DNA of 43,810 nt from positions 1 through 43,810 of the forward strand of contig CALXDC010000019.1 in NCBI GenBank assembly GCA_944386975.1. The letters are read 5' to 3'. Origin of the DNA: an uncultured Oscillospiraceae bacterium. GTDB lineage: Bacteria > Bacillota > Clostridia > Oscillospirales > Oscillospiraceae. Under the pieces are notes generated by a model that was not told where the DNA came from, did no database searches, and saw only the letters and a program-made list of their open reading frames with translations. A program made the position numbers and the translations under genes. Below are positions 33,137 through 41,345 of the stretch, piece by piece (position 1 is the stretch's first letter; each line of letters begins with the position of its first letter).

Positions 33137-34216
33137 ATGAAGGCATACATTGTAGAGAGAGAGGCGGTGGCCCACAACATCGCCCAGCTCCAGAAGTGGG
33201 CGGGGGAGACCCCGGTGTGGGCGGTGCTGAAGGGGGACGGCTACGGTCTGGGAGCCGGTCCCATGGCGGCGCTGTGCTGGGAGAGCGGTATCCGCCGCTT
33301 CGCCGTCACCGAACCCGCGGAGGCCCGGGCCATCCGGGAGAGCGTGGGGGAGGAGGGGGAGATCCTCATGCTCCGCGCTACCACCGACCGGGTGGAGCTG
33401 CACGCATTGATGGACCTCCATGTGATCCTCACCTTAGGCTCCCGGGAGGACGCCCGGGTGTTGGCGGAACTGGACCGGCCCTGCCGGGTCCATGTGAAGG
33501 TGGACACGGGCATGGGGCGCTACGGCTTCCTGCCTACAGGAGGGGAGGCTCTCCGGGAGGCCCTGGCGGCAGCGCCCAAGGTGACCGTGGCGGGGGTGTA
33601 CACCCACTTCCACTCCGCCTTTCTGGAGGAGTCCATCACCCGGCGGCAGTTTAACCAGTTTGTTCACTTCTGCGACGCTTTGGAGGCGGCGGGCCTTGCC
33701 CTGGGGGAGCGCCACTGCTGCAACACCTCCGCCTTCCTCCGCTTCCAGGATATGCATCTGAATGGCGTCCGCATTGGCTCCGGCCTTCTGGGCCGTGTGG
33801 CGGTGCCCAACACCCTGGGGCTTCGCCGGGTGGGCTGGGCCGAGGCGGAGATCGAGGAGCTGCGGACCCTGCCAAAGGGCCATACCGTGGGCTACGGAGC
33901 AGCCACAACCCTCAAGCGGGAGACCCGCTGCGCCGTGGTGCCGGTGGGGTACTACCACGGCTTCACCCTCCAGCGGGGGACCGACGTGTGGCGGGCCAAG
34001 GACTGCATCCGGGGCGTTCTCCACAACCTGAAGCTGCTGCTGCGGCCCGAGCATCTCACTGTCCTGGTGGGGGACCACAGGGCCCGGACCCTGGGCCATG
34101 TGGGGATGCTCCACACCTGCGTGGACGTGACGGACCTCAACTGTCAGGTGGGGGACCTGGTGCGGCTGGAGATCAACCCCCTTCAGCTGAAAGGGCTCCC
34201 GGTGGAATACCGGTAA
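33137..34216 (+). CDS. Alanine racemase family PLP enzyme
   Basis: 359 aa. The PLP lysine is in AVLKGDGYGLG and the substrate-site segment is HVKVDTGMGRYGF; GVRIGSGLLGR is the phosphate-binding region, and the HTVGYGAATTL stretch carries the catalytic Tyr of the other subunit. Length and order fit alanine racemases. The variant lysine context (LKGDGYG rather than the usual VKANAYG) leaves room for another amino-acid substrate. It follows a FemX-type gene by six bases, suggesting supply of a D-amino acid or a modified bridge residue. Confidence 0.88.
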   Translation: MKAYIVEREAVAHNIAQLQKWAGETPVWAVLKGDGYGLGAGPMAALCWESGIRRFAVTEPAEARAIRESVGEEGEILMLRATTDRVELHALMDLHVILTLGSREDARVLAELDRPCRVHVKVDTGMGRYGFLPTGGEALREALAAAPKVTVAGVYTHFHSAFLEESITRRQFNQFVHFCDALEAAGLALGERHCCNTSAFLRFQDMHLNGVRIGSGLLGRVAVPNTLGLRRVGWAEAEIEELRTLPKGHTVGYGAATTLKRETRCAVVPVGYYHGFTLQRGTDVWRAKDCIRGVLHNLKLLLRPEHLTVLVGDHRARTLGHVGMLHTCVDVTDLNCQVGDLVRLEINPLQLKGLPVEYR

Positions 34217-34218
34217 CG

Positions 34219-34312
34219 CGAAAACCGGGAAGGGCGGTTTTCGGGACCTGCCCGGATAGCCGGATTTTTTCAGAGGAGGGAGGCTGTGGTGTACCGCAGC
34301 CTCCCTCCTCCG
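34219..34312 (+). terminator. Compound terminator region after the racemase gene
   Basis: Three structures in a row: CGAAAACCG/CGGTTTTCG (34219-34243), a CCGG-ATAG-CCGG hairpin followed by ATTTTTTC (about 34258-34270), and a 14-bp G/C-rich stem of GAGGAGGGAGGCTG and its complement (34273-34310) followed by a weak T tract. Confidence 0.7.
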
Positions 34313-34452
34313 TTTGTCCGGCGGCGGGGCGGGAGACCGGCGCGCTCCTCTGGCGCAATCCCGCTTTTTACGATAGAATGAGCCCATGAATTTCACCTGT
34401 TCAGCGCCGGAGCTGCGGCAGAGAGAGGCAATGACGGAGAGGAGAAGGGGAC

Positions 34453-34878
34453 ATGCTGGAAACCACAAGCAAATTATTTCAAAAACTGCGCGACCGGGAA
34501 AGCGGCAGGGCGCTTTTGCGTCGGGAACAGGAGGCGCCCACCTGCGCCCAGGTGCTGCGGGAGCTGCTGGAGAGGGCGGGATTTTCGGCTTCAGATTGGA
34601 TGGCCGCCGCCGACGTCAGCAAGTCCTACGGCTATCAGATCCTGCGGGGGGATCGGATGCCGGGACGGGATATCCTGCTGCGCACAGCTCTGGCACTGCG
34701 TCTGCCGCTGGAGGAGACCCAGCGGCTGCTGGCGGTGGGGGGCTGCGGAGCCCTTTACCCAAAGGTGCGCCGGGACGCGGCGGTGATTTTTGCCCTGAAT
34801 CAGAATATGGCGCTGCTGGAGGCGGAGGAACTGCTGGCCTCTCTGCCGGAGCGGAGTCTCTATGCCGGGGAGGGATGA
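34453..34878 (+). CDS. Helix-turn-helix protein next to a Ser/Thr kinase
   Basis: 141 aa. The central XRE-like HTH is seen in VLRELLERAGFSASDWMAAADVSKSYGYQILRG, continuing as RDILLRTALALRLPLEETQRLL, typical of Cro/C1-type five-helix domains. GAGGAGAAGGGGAC precedes the ATG. TAGAAT at 34374-34379 may be the -10 box. It overlaps or abuts the kinase gene, so it is a likely phosphorylation substrate or transcription partner; this is inferred from neighbourhood only. Confidence 0.8.
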   Translation: MLETTSKLFQKLRDRESGRALLRREQEAPTCAQVLRELLERAGFSASDWMAAADVSKSYGYQILRGDRMPGRDILLRTALALRLPLEETQRLLAVGGCGALYPKVRRDAAVIFALNQNMALLEAEELLASLPERSLYAGEG

Positions 34879-34879
34879 G

Positions 34880-36481
34880 ATGGAGGCGCGGGAACAGTTT
34901 TTGCTGGAGTATCAGGCACAGGTATTGGACCAGCTGGTGCTGCCCCCCGGACTGCAGGACCAGTATTGCCCACAGGCCTGCTTGAAAGACGGGGAGCGGC
35001 AGGTATACCTGGTTCGAGACCAGGCCGGTTGGCCAGCGGTGTTGAAATTCCAGCCGGCGGGGCGGGAAGATGCCTTGCGGCAGGAATATGATCTGCTGCG
35101 GGGGCTGCACCACCCCCAGCTTCCCCGTCCTCTGGCCTATCTGGAGTGGGAAGGGACGGAGTATTTGGTCCGGGAGTATGTGGAAGGCGTCAGCCTCTAT
35201 GAGCAGGCGGAGGCCAGGCGGTTTTCTCCGGCCCAGGCCCGGGGGGCGGCGTTGTCCCTGTGCCGGGTGCTGCGCTATCTGCATAGCCGGAATCCTCCCA
35301 TAATCTGCCGGGACGTCAAGCCGCAGAATGTGGTGATGGACGCCGGGGGACAGTGCCACCTCATTGACCTGGGGGCCGCCCGCCGCTACCGGCCGGAGCA
35401 GCAGGGGGACACGGTGTTTCTGGGTACCCGGGTCACCGCGCCGCCGGAGCAGTTCGGCTACCGGCAGACAGACCAGCGCTCCGACGTGTATAGCCTGGGA
35501 GTGCTGCTGCGGTTTCTGTGCTCCGGCAGTTTTGTACCCCTGCCGGGGGGAGCGGAGGGGGGATATCTGGGCCGGGTGATCCGGCGGTGCACCGCTTTTG
35601 CCCCCGAAAACCGCTACCCCTCGGTTCGGGCAGTGTACCGGGCGCTGAAATATCCGTGGCTGCGCCGGGCTGCCGGGGCTCTTGCGGGGGCGGTGTGCGC
35701 AGTTCTCCTTGTTTTTCTCCTGTGGTCCCCAGCCGGAGAGGCCCGGCCCCAGTCCACCCTGCTGGAGGAGGCCATCCGCCTGGAGCTGGGGCTGGAGGAG
35801 GGTGCGGAAATTCCTGCGGAGCGGCTGGGCGAGGTGGAGCAGCTGCTGGTGTGCAGGCAGACGCTGGTGGGCACCATGGGGGAGCACGAGGAGCTGACAG
35901 GCTCCGCCCACGACCGCTACGTTGTAAGGACCGTCCATGGGGACATCAGCGACAGGGATATGGAGCTTCTGGCCCAATGCGAAAATCTGCGGGTGCTGAT
36001 TCTGGATTACCAGCAGATTTCCGATCAGATGGTCACCGTGACGGTTGACCCCGCCAGCACCCGCAACGGGGCCAATGATTTGCGCAGCAATATTTATTTT
36101 GACAACTGCGTCTTTAACGAAGGCCTTACCATTGTGGGGGACTACCACGCCGTGATCAGTCTGGGGGCGGGTTGTACCTTTGGCGCCGGTTCCGTGGTGT
36201 CCTGCCGGGAGGCCACGCCCGGCGCGACCAGGGATGTCGTGCTGGAGGACAACGTCGTCAAGGTGTTTCTCGCCTGTGAGGGAGTCGCTGTGGAGGCGGA
36301 CTCCGCTATCGGCATATGGAGCGACGGCCCGGACATTGTTCTGAACGGAACGGCTTACAACAAGGAGGAGCTTACGCCGGACACGGATTTCCTGGGGGTG
36401 TATGGTCTCTATGAGAATGGTACGATGACGGCGATCAAGCTGGGCATCAACGAGGACGACAGCGTCGTATTTTTGGACTGA
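34880..36481 (+). CDS. Membrane-anchored Hanks-type Ser/Thr protein kinase
   Basis: 533 aa. Kinase domain features are AVLKFQ (ATP-anchoring Lys near 55), ICRDVKPQNVVMD (catalytic Asp near 144), LIDLGAAR (DLG in place of DFG), and GTRVTAPPEQFGYR with QRSDVYSLGVLL. A membrane helix lies at about 260-284 (LAGAVCAVLLVFLLW), and an extracytoplasmic domain of about 250 residues follows with no PASTA repeats, so the signal differs from cell-wall-sensing kinases. ATG 34880 has GGGGAGGG upstream; the in-frame ATG 34862 overlaps the HTH gene. Confidence 0.9.
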   Translation: MEAREQFLLEYQAQVLDQLVLPPGLQDQYCPQACLKDGERQVYLVRDQAGWPAVLKFQPAGREDALRQEYDLLRGLHHPQLPRPLAYLEWEGTEYLVREYVEGVSLYEQAEARRFSPAQARGAALSLCRVLRYLHSRNPPIICRDVKPQNVVMDAGGQCHLIDLGAARRYRPEQQGDTVFLGTRVTAPPEQFGYRQTDQRSDVYSLGVLLRFLCSGSFVPLPGGAEGGYLGRVIRRCTAFAPENRYPSVRAVYRALKYPWLRRAAGALAGAVCAVLLVFLLWSPAGEARPQSTLLEEAIRLELGLEEGAEIPAERLGEVEQLLVCRQTLVGTMGEHEELTGSAHDRYVVRTVHGDISDRDMELLAQCENLRVLILDYQQISDQMVTVTVDPASTRNGANDLRSNIYFDNCVFNEGLTIVGDYHAVISLGAGCTFGAGSVVSCREATPGATRDVVLEDNVVKVFLACEGVAVEADSAIGIWSDGPDIVLNGTAYNKEELTPDTDFLGVYGLYENGTMTAIKLGINEDDSVVFLD

Positions 36482-36496
36482 TCGGGTAATTGCGCC

Positions 36497-36541
36497 GCAG
36501 GCCCTCTCCCCGCTATGAAAGGGAGAGGGCCTGCGTTTTTC
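36497..36541 (+). terminator. Terminator after the kinase gene
   Basis: A 14-bp perfect stem GCAGGCCCTCTCCC with its complement, 10-base loop, then GTTTTTCT. Confidence 0.92.
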
Positions 36542-36580
36542 TGTGGAATACCGGCTTGTGCGTTCTCTGCAGAGGCGCAA

Positions 36581-36614
36581 ACAAAAAAGGACGCTCCTCC
36601 GATTCGGAGGAGCG
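36581..36614 (-). terminator. Terminator of the folate operon
   Basis: Minus strand: CGCTCCTCC hairpin (36592-36614) with a short loop, followed by CCTTTTTTGT. Confidence 0.88.
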
Positions 36615-36630
36615 CCGGCGGGAAGTTGAT

Positions 36631-37449
36631 TCAGTTTTTCCGCAGAGCTTCCAGCAGCTCCGCCATGGTCCGGCGGAGGAGGGGGTGGCGCTTCCAGGGG
36701 GCAATCTGAGCCATGGGGATGAGGACGAAATCCCGGAGGGCCATCTCCCGGTGAGGGATGTGGAGGTCCGGGCTGTCCAGCACCACATCGTCATAGAGCA
36801 AAATATCCAGGTCCAGCGTCCGGGGGCCCCAGTGGATCAGACGCTCCCGGCCCGCCGCCGCTTCGATCTCATGGAGGCGGTGTAAGAGCTCCTCCGGGGG
36901 GAGGAGCGTCTTGAGCTCCAACGCGCCGTTTAAAAAGTCGTCCTGCTCCACGCCGCCGTAGGGGGCGGTGATGAGGTAGTCGGACACCCGGATCACCCGG
37001 CAATCGGACCGTTCCCCCAGCTGCCGGACGGCCCCGTCCAGATAGGCCCGCTTGTCTCCCAGATTGGACCCCAGGGCGATGTAGGCGGTGTGCCAGCCCC
37101 GGGTGATGGCGACGGACACCGTCTCCAGCGGCAGGCCGATGGGGGCCCAGGGTTTCTGAACCTCCACATCCACCTGCTCCATGAGAGGATACTCCAGCAG
37201 CAGGGCCTCCGCCAGCCGCTCCGCCACCGTCTCCAGCAGCTTCCAGGTGTGCTCCTGGACAAACCGCTGGACAAAGTGGCTCACTTCTCCGTAGTGGATG
37301 GAGGCGGTGAGCTCGTCGTTTTGTCCCGCCCTCCGGGTGTTGAGATGCATGGTAATGGTAAACACAAACTTCTGCCCCAGGGCGTTCTCCTCGGGAAACA
37401 CCCCGTGGTTGGCAAAAACTTCCAGATTACGAATGGTGATCCGATCCAT
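36631..37449 (-). CDS. folK: Bifunctional dihydroneopterin aldolase / HPPK (FolB-FolK fusion)
   Basis: 272 aa. The FolB part (1-118) begins MDRITIRNLEVFANHGVFPEE, with LTASIHYGEV and the VEVQKPWAPIG segment of the aldolase. The FolK part (about 120-272) has TAYIALGSNLGDKRAYL, APYGGVEQDDFLNGAL and the HPPK signature GPRTLDLDILLYDD. Together they turn dihydroneopterin into 6-hydroxymethyl-dihydropterin pyrophosphate, feeding FolP, encoded 16 bases upstream. Last gene of the operon. The fusion is known in Firmicutes. Confidence 0.95.
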   Translation of the reverse strand: MDRITIRNLEVFANHGVFPEENALGQKFVFTITMHLNTRRAGQNDELTASIHYGEVSHFVQRFVQEHTWKLLETVAERLAEALLLEYPLMEQVDVEVQKPWAPIGLPLETVSVAITRGWHTAYIALGSNLGDKRAYLDGAVRQLGERSDCRVIRVSDYLITAPYGGVEQDDFLNGALELKTLLPPEELLHRLHEIEAAAGRERLIHWGPRTLDLDILLYDDVVLDSPDLHIPHREMALRDFVLIPMAQIAPWKRHPLLRRTMAELLEALRKN

Positions 37450-37465
37450 GGCGTACTCCTACTGT

Positions 37466-38272
37466 CTAACGGCCCAAAATGGCCTCTGTCATCTGAACGG
37501 CCCGCCGGTTCTCCTTCACGTCGTGGACCCGGACGAAGGCACAGCCCTTCAGCACCGCCAGCACCGTGGTGGCCAGGGTTCCCTCCAGCCGCTCCGTGGC
37601 GGGGAGGTCCAGGGTGAGGCCGATCACCGACTTTCGGGAGGCCCCCAGCAGCACCGGCAGCCCCAGCCGCCGGAACTCCTCCAGGCGGCGGAGGACCTCC
37701 AAATTCATCTCGTAGGTCTTGCCGAAGCCCACGCCGGGGTCTACTAAGATCCTGTCCTTCGGAATCCCGGCCTCCAGGGCCAGGTCCACGGAACCTTGCA
37801 GGTCCGCCAGCATGTCCTCCAGCAGGTCCCTGTACACCGCCTCATGGCGGTTGTGCATGAGGCAGCAGGCGGCGTTGTACCGGGCTGTTACTGTTGCCAT
37901 CTCCGGGTCGTGGCGAAAGCCCCAGATATCGTTGACCAGATCCGCGCCGGCCTGCAGAGCGGCCTCGGCCACGGAGGATTTGTAGGTGTCGATGGACACC
38001 GGCACGTCGAAGCGGGCCTTCACCGCCTCCACCGCCGGAGCGATCCGGTCGATTTCCTCCCGGTCGGAAATAGGGGTGTGGCCGGGGCGGGTGGACTCCC
38101 CGCCGATATCGATGACGTCCGCCCCCTCCGAAACCATCTCCTCCGCGCGGCGGAGGGCGGCGTCCAGGCGGTTGAATTGTCCGCCGTCGGAAAAGGAGTC
38201 CGGGGTCACGTTCAAAATGCCCATGAAGTAGGTTTTGCGTTCGATGTCAAAGGTGCGGTTTCCGATATTCAT
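37466..38272 (-). CDS. folP: Dihydropteroate synthase
   Basis: 268 aa TIM-barrel. FMGILNVTPDSFSDGGQF and VIDIGGESTRPGHTPI are the two pterin-pABA site signatures; DPGVGFGKTYEMN and LGASRKSVIG are the C-terminal catalytic loops. ATG 38272 (MNIGNRTFDIERKTYF) follows GAGG; the frame is open further upstream but that would overlap the HD gene. It condenses hydroxymethyl-dihydropterin pyrophosphate with p-aminobenzoate, the sulfonamide target. Confidence 0.95.
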   Translation of the reverse strand: MNIGNRTFDIERKTYFMGILNVTPDSFSDGGQFNRLDAALRRAEEMVSEGADVIDIGGESTRPGHTPISDREEIDRIAPAVEAVKARFDVPVSIDTYKSSVAEAALQAGADLVNDIWGFRHDPEMATVTARYNAACCLMHNRHEAVYRDLLEDMLADLQGSVDLALEAGIPKDRILVDPGVGFGKTYEMNLEVLRRLEEFRRLGLPVLLGASRKSVIGLTLDLPATERLEGTLATTVLAVLKGCAFVRVHDVKENRRAVQMTEAILGR

Positions 38273-38291
38273 AGGGGATTTCCTCAATTGG

Positions 38292-38768
38292 TCAGTAGAT
38301 GATCTGTAGGTTCTTCTTGTCCTCCGGCCAGTTGCAGTCCGGCTCCGCCTCACAGGCGAAGCAGGGGCGGGACTGCTTGTCCCCCCGGTAGAGGTAGGCC
38401 GCCAGCAGGTCCGGGTTGTCCCCGGCCCGGTGGGCCAGAATGGCGGCTTGAATCCGCCCCGTCTCCTCCGGGGAGAAGCCGCAGGCGGGCAGGATTTCTT
38501 CAGCCATCCGGGCCCCGGCAACGTGGTGGGGGGTCCCCTGGGAGAGCTGTTCATACCGGCCGATGTCGTGGAGAAGGGCGGCGGCGTAAAGAAGGTCCTT
38601 GGGGATGCCGCTTTGGTCCTCTAAGTTATAGAGGTACATGAGCCGGGCCACGGACAGCAGGTGGTCCATGCCGTGGCGGCAGAAGGGCCGGTTCGCCTCC
38701 GCCGCCCAAAGCCGCCCGTACTCCCCCGAGAAGAGGGGGTGGCGGCGGATGGCTTCGACACGCTTCAT
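38292..38768 (-). CDS. HD-domain phosphohydrolase in the folate operon
   Basis: 158 aa. The metal site shows HGMDHLLSVARL (first His) and ALLHDIGRYEQ with His67-Asp68, then HHVAGARMAEEIL and the later Asp of HRAGDNP. A Cys cluster in the C-terminus (RPCFACEAEPDCNW) could bind metal. It lies one base after folE and 19 before folP. Folate synthesis from GTP needs removal of phosphates from dihydroneopterin triphosphate, and no other candidate is in this operon, so it may fill this step; this is inference. Confidence 0.85.
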   Translation of the reverse strand: MKRVEAIRRHPLFSGEYGRLWAAEANRPFCRHGMDHLLSVARLMYLYNLEDQSGIPKDLLYAAALLHDIGRYEQLSQGTPHHVAGARMAEEILPACGFSPEETGRIQAAILAHRAGDNPDLLAAYLYRGDKQSRPCFACEAEPDCNWPEDKKNLQIIY

Positions 38769-38769
38769 A

Positions 38770-39327
38770 TTACCGGCTCACCATCTGCAAAAAGGTCTGC
38801 TGCAGGGCGAAGTCCTGAGCGAAGACGCCCCGGACGATGGTGGTGACAGTCCTGCTGCCGGGCTTCTGGACGCCCCGCATGGTCATGCACATATGCTCTG
38901 CCTCGATCATTACCATGACCCCCTTGGGGCGGAGATGCTCCTCCAGGGCGTCGGCGATCTGGGCGGTCATGTTTTCCTGAATCTGGGGGCGGCGGGCAAA
39001 AACCTCCACGGTTCGGGCCAGCTTGCTGAGACCGGCCACCCTCCCGTCGGGGATGTAGGCCACGTGGGCCTTGCCGTAGAAGGGCAGCAGGTGGTGCTCA
39101 CAGACGGAGTAGAAGGTGATGTCCTTCTCCAACACCATGTTGTTGTTGACGGCCTCAAACTGCTTGCTGAGGTGGGTCCCGGCGTCCTCATACATGCCGC
39201 CGTAGATCTGCTCGCACATTTTGGCGATCCGGTCGGGGGTTTCCAAAAGGCCCTCCCGGTTGATATCCTCGCCGATGCCCTCCAGCAGCAGCCGGACGCC
39301 CGCCTTGATTTTTTCGTGATCCATCAT
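38770..39327 (-). CDS. folE: GTP cyclohydrolase I
   Basis: 185 aa. [16 protein letters not shown]-like start ([17 protein letters not shown]), the zinc/active-site motif [41 protein letters not shown] and the [14 protein letters not shown] segment with the second Cys/His site are all present. ATG 39327 follows AAGGAGGATC. It opens GTP to dihydroneopterin triphosphate, first step of folate synthesis. A probable tetrahydrofolate riboswitch in the 5' leader would control this gene and the operon. Confidence 0.96.
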   Translation of the reverse strand: MMDHEKIKAGVRLLLEGIGEDINREGLLETPDRIAKMCEQIYGGMYEDAGTHLSKQFEAVNNNMVLEKDITFYSVCEHHLLPFYGKAHVAYIPDGRVAGLSKLARTVEVFARRPQIQENMTAQIADALEEHLRPKGVMVMIEAEHMCMTMRGVQKPGSRTVTTIVRGVFAQDFALQQTFLQMVSR

Positions 39328-39489
39328 GGCCCTGATCCTCCTTCTTGTATTTCGGGATGCCGGGCAGGGGATCCTGCGCGTAAAAAACACCCCGATGTGA
39401 ATGAGCGGATGGAATCAACAATACTCCGCACGGCATGGCGCCGTACAGATCCCCTTCACAATCGAGATGCAAAACGAGACATCTGTATG

Positions 39490-39588
39490 TTGCAACGGGT
39501 GCGGACTCCGCATCGTAAGACGAGCTTTTCGTTTCTGTGGCAACTCCCCATCCACGGAACACTTGACGCACAGAGTCCTATTTTGCAT
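39490..39588 (-). promoter_or_regulatory. Probable tetrahydrofolate riboswitch
   Basis: On the minus strand the leader contains, in order, GGACTC, GCGTCAAGTG, a GTGG/CCAC hairpin with GATGGGGAGTTG in its loop, AAACGAAAAGC, then GATGCGGAGTCC and GCACCCG. These match the THF riboswitch core (GCGTTAAGTG, ATGGGATGT, AACGAAGC and GCATCCGC in the best-known examples). GGACTC pairs with GAGTCC, and TGCAA (39583-39587) with TTGCA (39491-39495) closes P1. About 165 bases separate it from folE, with an ACAGAT/ATCTGT arm pair and a TTTTTT tract near 39381 as a possible expression platform. Confidence 0.75.
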
Positions 39589-39602
39589 ATTGTCTGCGGA
39601 AA

Positions 39603-39631
39603 ATTATACCATACTCTCTCCCATGATTCAA
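39603..39631 (-). promoter_or_regulatory. Promoter of the folate operon
   Basis: Minus strand TTGAAT (39626-39631), 17 bp, TATAAT (39603-39608). Transcription would start just before the riboswitch. Confidence 0.82.
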
Positions 39632-39726
39632 TAGAAAAAGCAGAAGGAGGGGAATTTTGTCCTCTTGCCGGGACCGGCGGAGGTTGCCCGCCGGCGAGCA
39701 AACAGGTTCTGCTCCGGCAAGGGAGC

Positions 39727-39753
39727 AAAAAACCCGCCCCGGGGTGGGGCGGG
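39727..39753 (-). terminator. Terminator after the small two-TM protein
   Basis: Minus strand CCCGCCCC hairpin with loop ACCCC and complement GGGGCGGG, then TTTTTT. Confidence 0.92.
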
Positions 39754-39784
39754 CGAAAGACTGCCGGTTCCGGCGGGAAGACGG

Positions 39785-40018
39785 TCAACGGATCGGCGGC
39801 TGACTGCTGGAGCCAAACAGGAACACCAGCGCGGCAATCAGCGCAAAGTAGATCACCGCGAAGACAATGACCACCACACAGACAATCCGCAGAGGCTTGC
39901 TCCGTTTGTTCACCACCAGCAACACCAAAGCACACAACAACAATACCCCGATTACTGCCATGGCTCCGGTGGTGAGAAACACATTCACAAGCGATAAACT
40001 TCCCAATCCAGCTGACAT
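39785..40018 (-). CDS. Small two-TM hydrophobic protein of unknown function
   Basis: 77 aa, mostly two membrane helices: VFLTTGAMAVIGVLLLCALVLLVV and IVCVVVIVFAVIYFALIAALVF, separated by a basic turn NKRSKPLR. ATG 40018 follows AAGGAAGGAG; an in-frame ATG two codons upstream sits closer to that site. It is a single-gene unit with its own promoter and terminator. No family was recognised. Confidence 0.75.
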   Translation of the reverse strand: MSAGLGSLSLVNVFLTTGAMAVIGVLLLCALVLLVVNKRSKPLRIVCVVVIVFAVIYFALIAALVFLFGSSSQPPIR

Positions 40019-40083
40019 GACCATTCTCCTTCCTTCCGGAGCACGGCCCATTGCCGTGCTGTCCTTGTTTCTGCTGTAATTTT

Positions 40084-40112
40084 ACTATACCATATCCCCA
40101 GAGGGATTGCAA
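40084..40112 (-). promoter_or_regulatory. Promoter of the small two-TM protein gene
   Basis: Minus strand TTGCAA (40107-40112), 17 bp, TATAGT (40084-40089). Confidence 0.75.
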
Positions 40113-40128
40113 AAAAATCCACGCAGGG

Positions 40129-40160
40129 TGTAACGTTTTGACTTCTGCTCACTCTTATAG
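40129..40160 (+). promoter_or_regulatory. Candidate ECF-type autoregulatory promoter
   Basis: TGTAACGTTTT (40129-40139) resembles the AAC-type -35 element of Firmicute ECF promoters, with TCTTATAG near 40153-40160 as the -10 region. It lies just upstream of the sigma gene itself. Confidence 0.45.
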
Positions 40161-40179
40161 ATGAGGAGGTGAGAGGGCG

Positions 40180-40683
40180 ATGGATCTGGACGAACTCTAC
40201 CGCCGGCACAGCCGGACGGTGTACCGTTACCTGCTGTCCCTCACCGGGGACGGGCACCTGGCGGAGGAGCTGACCCAGGAGACCATGTTCCGAGCGGTGA
40301 TGAACATGGGCTCCTTCCGGGGGGACTGCGGCGTATCGGTTTGGCTGTGCCAGATCGCCAAGCACCTCTGGTTTGAGGAGCGGCGGAAGGGACGGCGGAC
40401 CGCGCCCTTGGAGGAGGCCGTCCTGGCGGATTCGGCGGAAGCGGACCCGGCAGAGGCCCTGGGGGATCGGGAGACGGCGGAGCAGCTCCTCCGGCAGCTC
40501 CACAATCTGGAGGAACCCTACAAGGAGGTATTCCTCCTCCACGCCCTGGGAGACGTGCCCCTCAAGGACGTCAGCCGTCTCTTCGGAAAAAGCGACAGCT
40601 GGGCCAGAGTGACTTACTACCGGGCCAAGGCCATGATTGCCCGGCGATGGAAGGAGGAGTACGATGGAACATCGGGAGTGTGA
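40180..40683 (+). CDS. ECF-type RNA polymerase sigma factor (paired with a zinc anti-sigma)
   Basis: 167 aa. Region 2 has LYRRHSRTVYRYLLSLTGDGHLAEELTQETMFRAV and a promoter-melting segment ending FEERRKG. Region 4 HTH is LEEPYKEVFLLHALGDVPLKDVSRLFGKSDSWARV-TYYRAKAMI. GGAGGTGAG lies before ATG 40180. The gene end overlaps the start of the zf-HC2 gene by 20 bases, the usual mark of an ECF sigma with its dedicated anti-sigma factor. Confidence 0.92.
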   Translation: MDLDELYRRHSRTVYRYLLSLTGDGHLAEELTQETMFRAVMNMGSFRGDCGVSVWLCQIAKHLWFEERRKGRRTAPLEEAVLADSAEADPAEALGDRETAEQLLRQLHNLEEPYKEVFLLHALGDVPLKDVSRLFGKSDSWARVTYYRAKAMIARRWKEEYDGTSGV

Positions 40684-41290
40684 AATTGTGCAGGACCTGC
40701 TGCCGCTCTACCTGGACAAGGTGTGCAGCCCCGCCTCGGCGGCGCTGGTGGAGGCCCATCTGGCCGACTGCGGGGAGTGCCGGGCCCTCCGGGGGGCCAT
40801 GGAGCAGAGGAATCCCGTGCCGCAAAAGAACTGGGAGGGAACGGACCTCTTTCAGACCCTCCGCCGCCGTGCCCTCGCTCTTTTCGCCGCTCTGGCGGTG
40901 ATGGGGGGATGCTTTTGCCTCAACACCGGCGGGGCCTGGGAGGGGGGACCCGCCGGGGCGGGCCATTTTGCCGTTACCCTGGCGTACCTGCTTTTCTGGG
41001 GCCTCTTCACTGTTCAGGCAAGGCGGTACCGGACTCTGACGGCCATTGCCTTCTGGTTGAGTCTTCTGACCTTTGTCTCGGCAGCGGCGGGACTCTGGTG
41101 GCGGCTGACGAGCAGCGGCGGATTTTTGGCGGCGCTCCTGGCAGCCCCATCTGCCGTGCCCTTCTACGGCCTTCGGTGGCGGCTGGACTGGACGGCGATG
41201 TACGCGGTGGCGGCGGCGTTGTCCCTTGGGTGGCTTTTCTATGCCGGACGGCAGAGGCGGAAGCTCCGGAATCAACCGGAGGGCCGGTAG
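40664..41290 (+). CDS. Zinc-finger (zf-HC2/ZAS) anti-sigma factor with membrane domain
   Basis: 208 aa. N-terminal ZAS motif: HRECEIVQDLLPLYLDKVC followed by VEAHLADCGECRAL, giving the His-x3-Cys-x2-Cys cluster that binds zinc. Several membrane segments follow (ALFAALAVMGGCFCL, FAVTLAYLLFWGLF, AFWLSLLTFVSAAAG, AVAAALSLGWLFYAG). ATG 40664 follows GGAGGAG. It should sequester the sigma factor on the inner face of the membrane and release it on a redox or envelope signal. Confidence 0.9.
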   Translation: MEHRECEIVQDLLPLYLDKVCSPASAALVEAHLADCGECRALRGAMEQRNPVPQKNWEGTDLFQTLRRRALALFAALAVMGGCFCLNTGGAWEGGPAGAGHFAVTLAYLLFWGLFTVQARRYRTLTAIAFWLSLLTFVSAAAGLWWRLTSSGGFLAALLAAPSAVPFYGLRWRLDWTAMYAVAAALSLGWLFYAGRQRRKLRNQPEGR

Positions 41291-41345
41291 GGGGGACGAC
41301 GGTCCTGCTGCCGGATTACGCCTCCAGTACCCGAGCAGATCTGTC

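Noticed and set aside
34616-36580. Long open frame on the minus strand opposite the kinase gene
   Set aside because: Shadow of the kinase reading frame in G+C-rich DNA; low-complexity Pro/Gln/His protein, no ribosome site or motifs.
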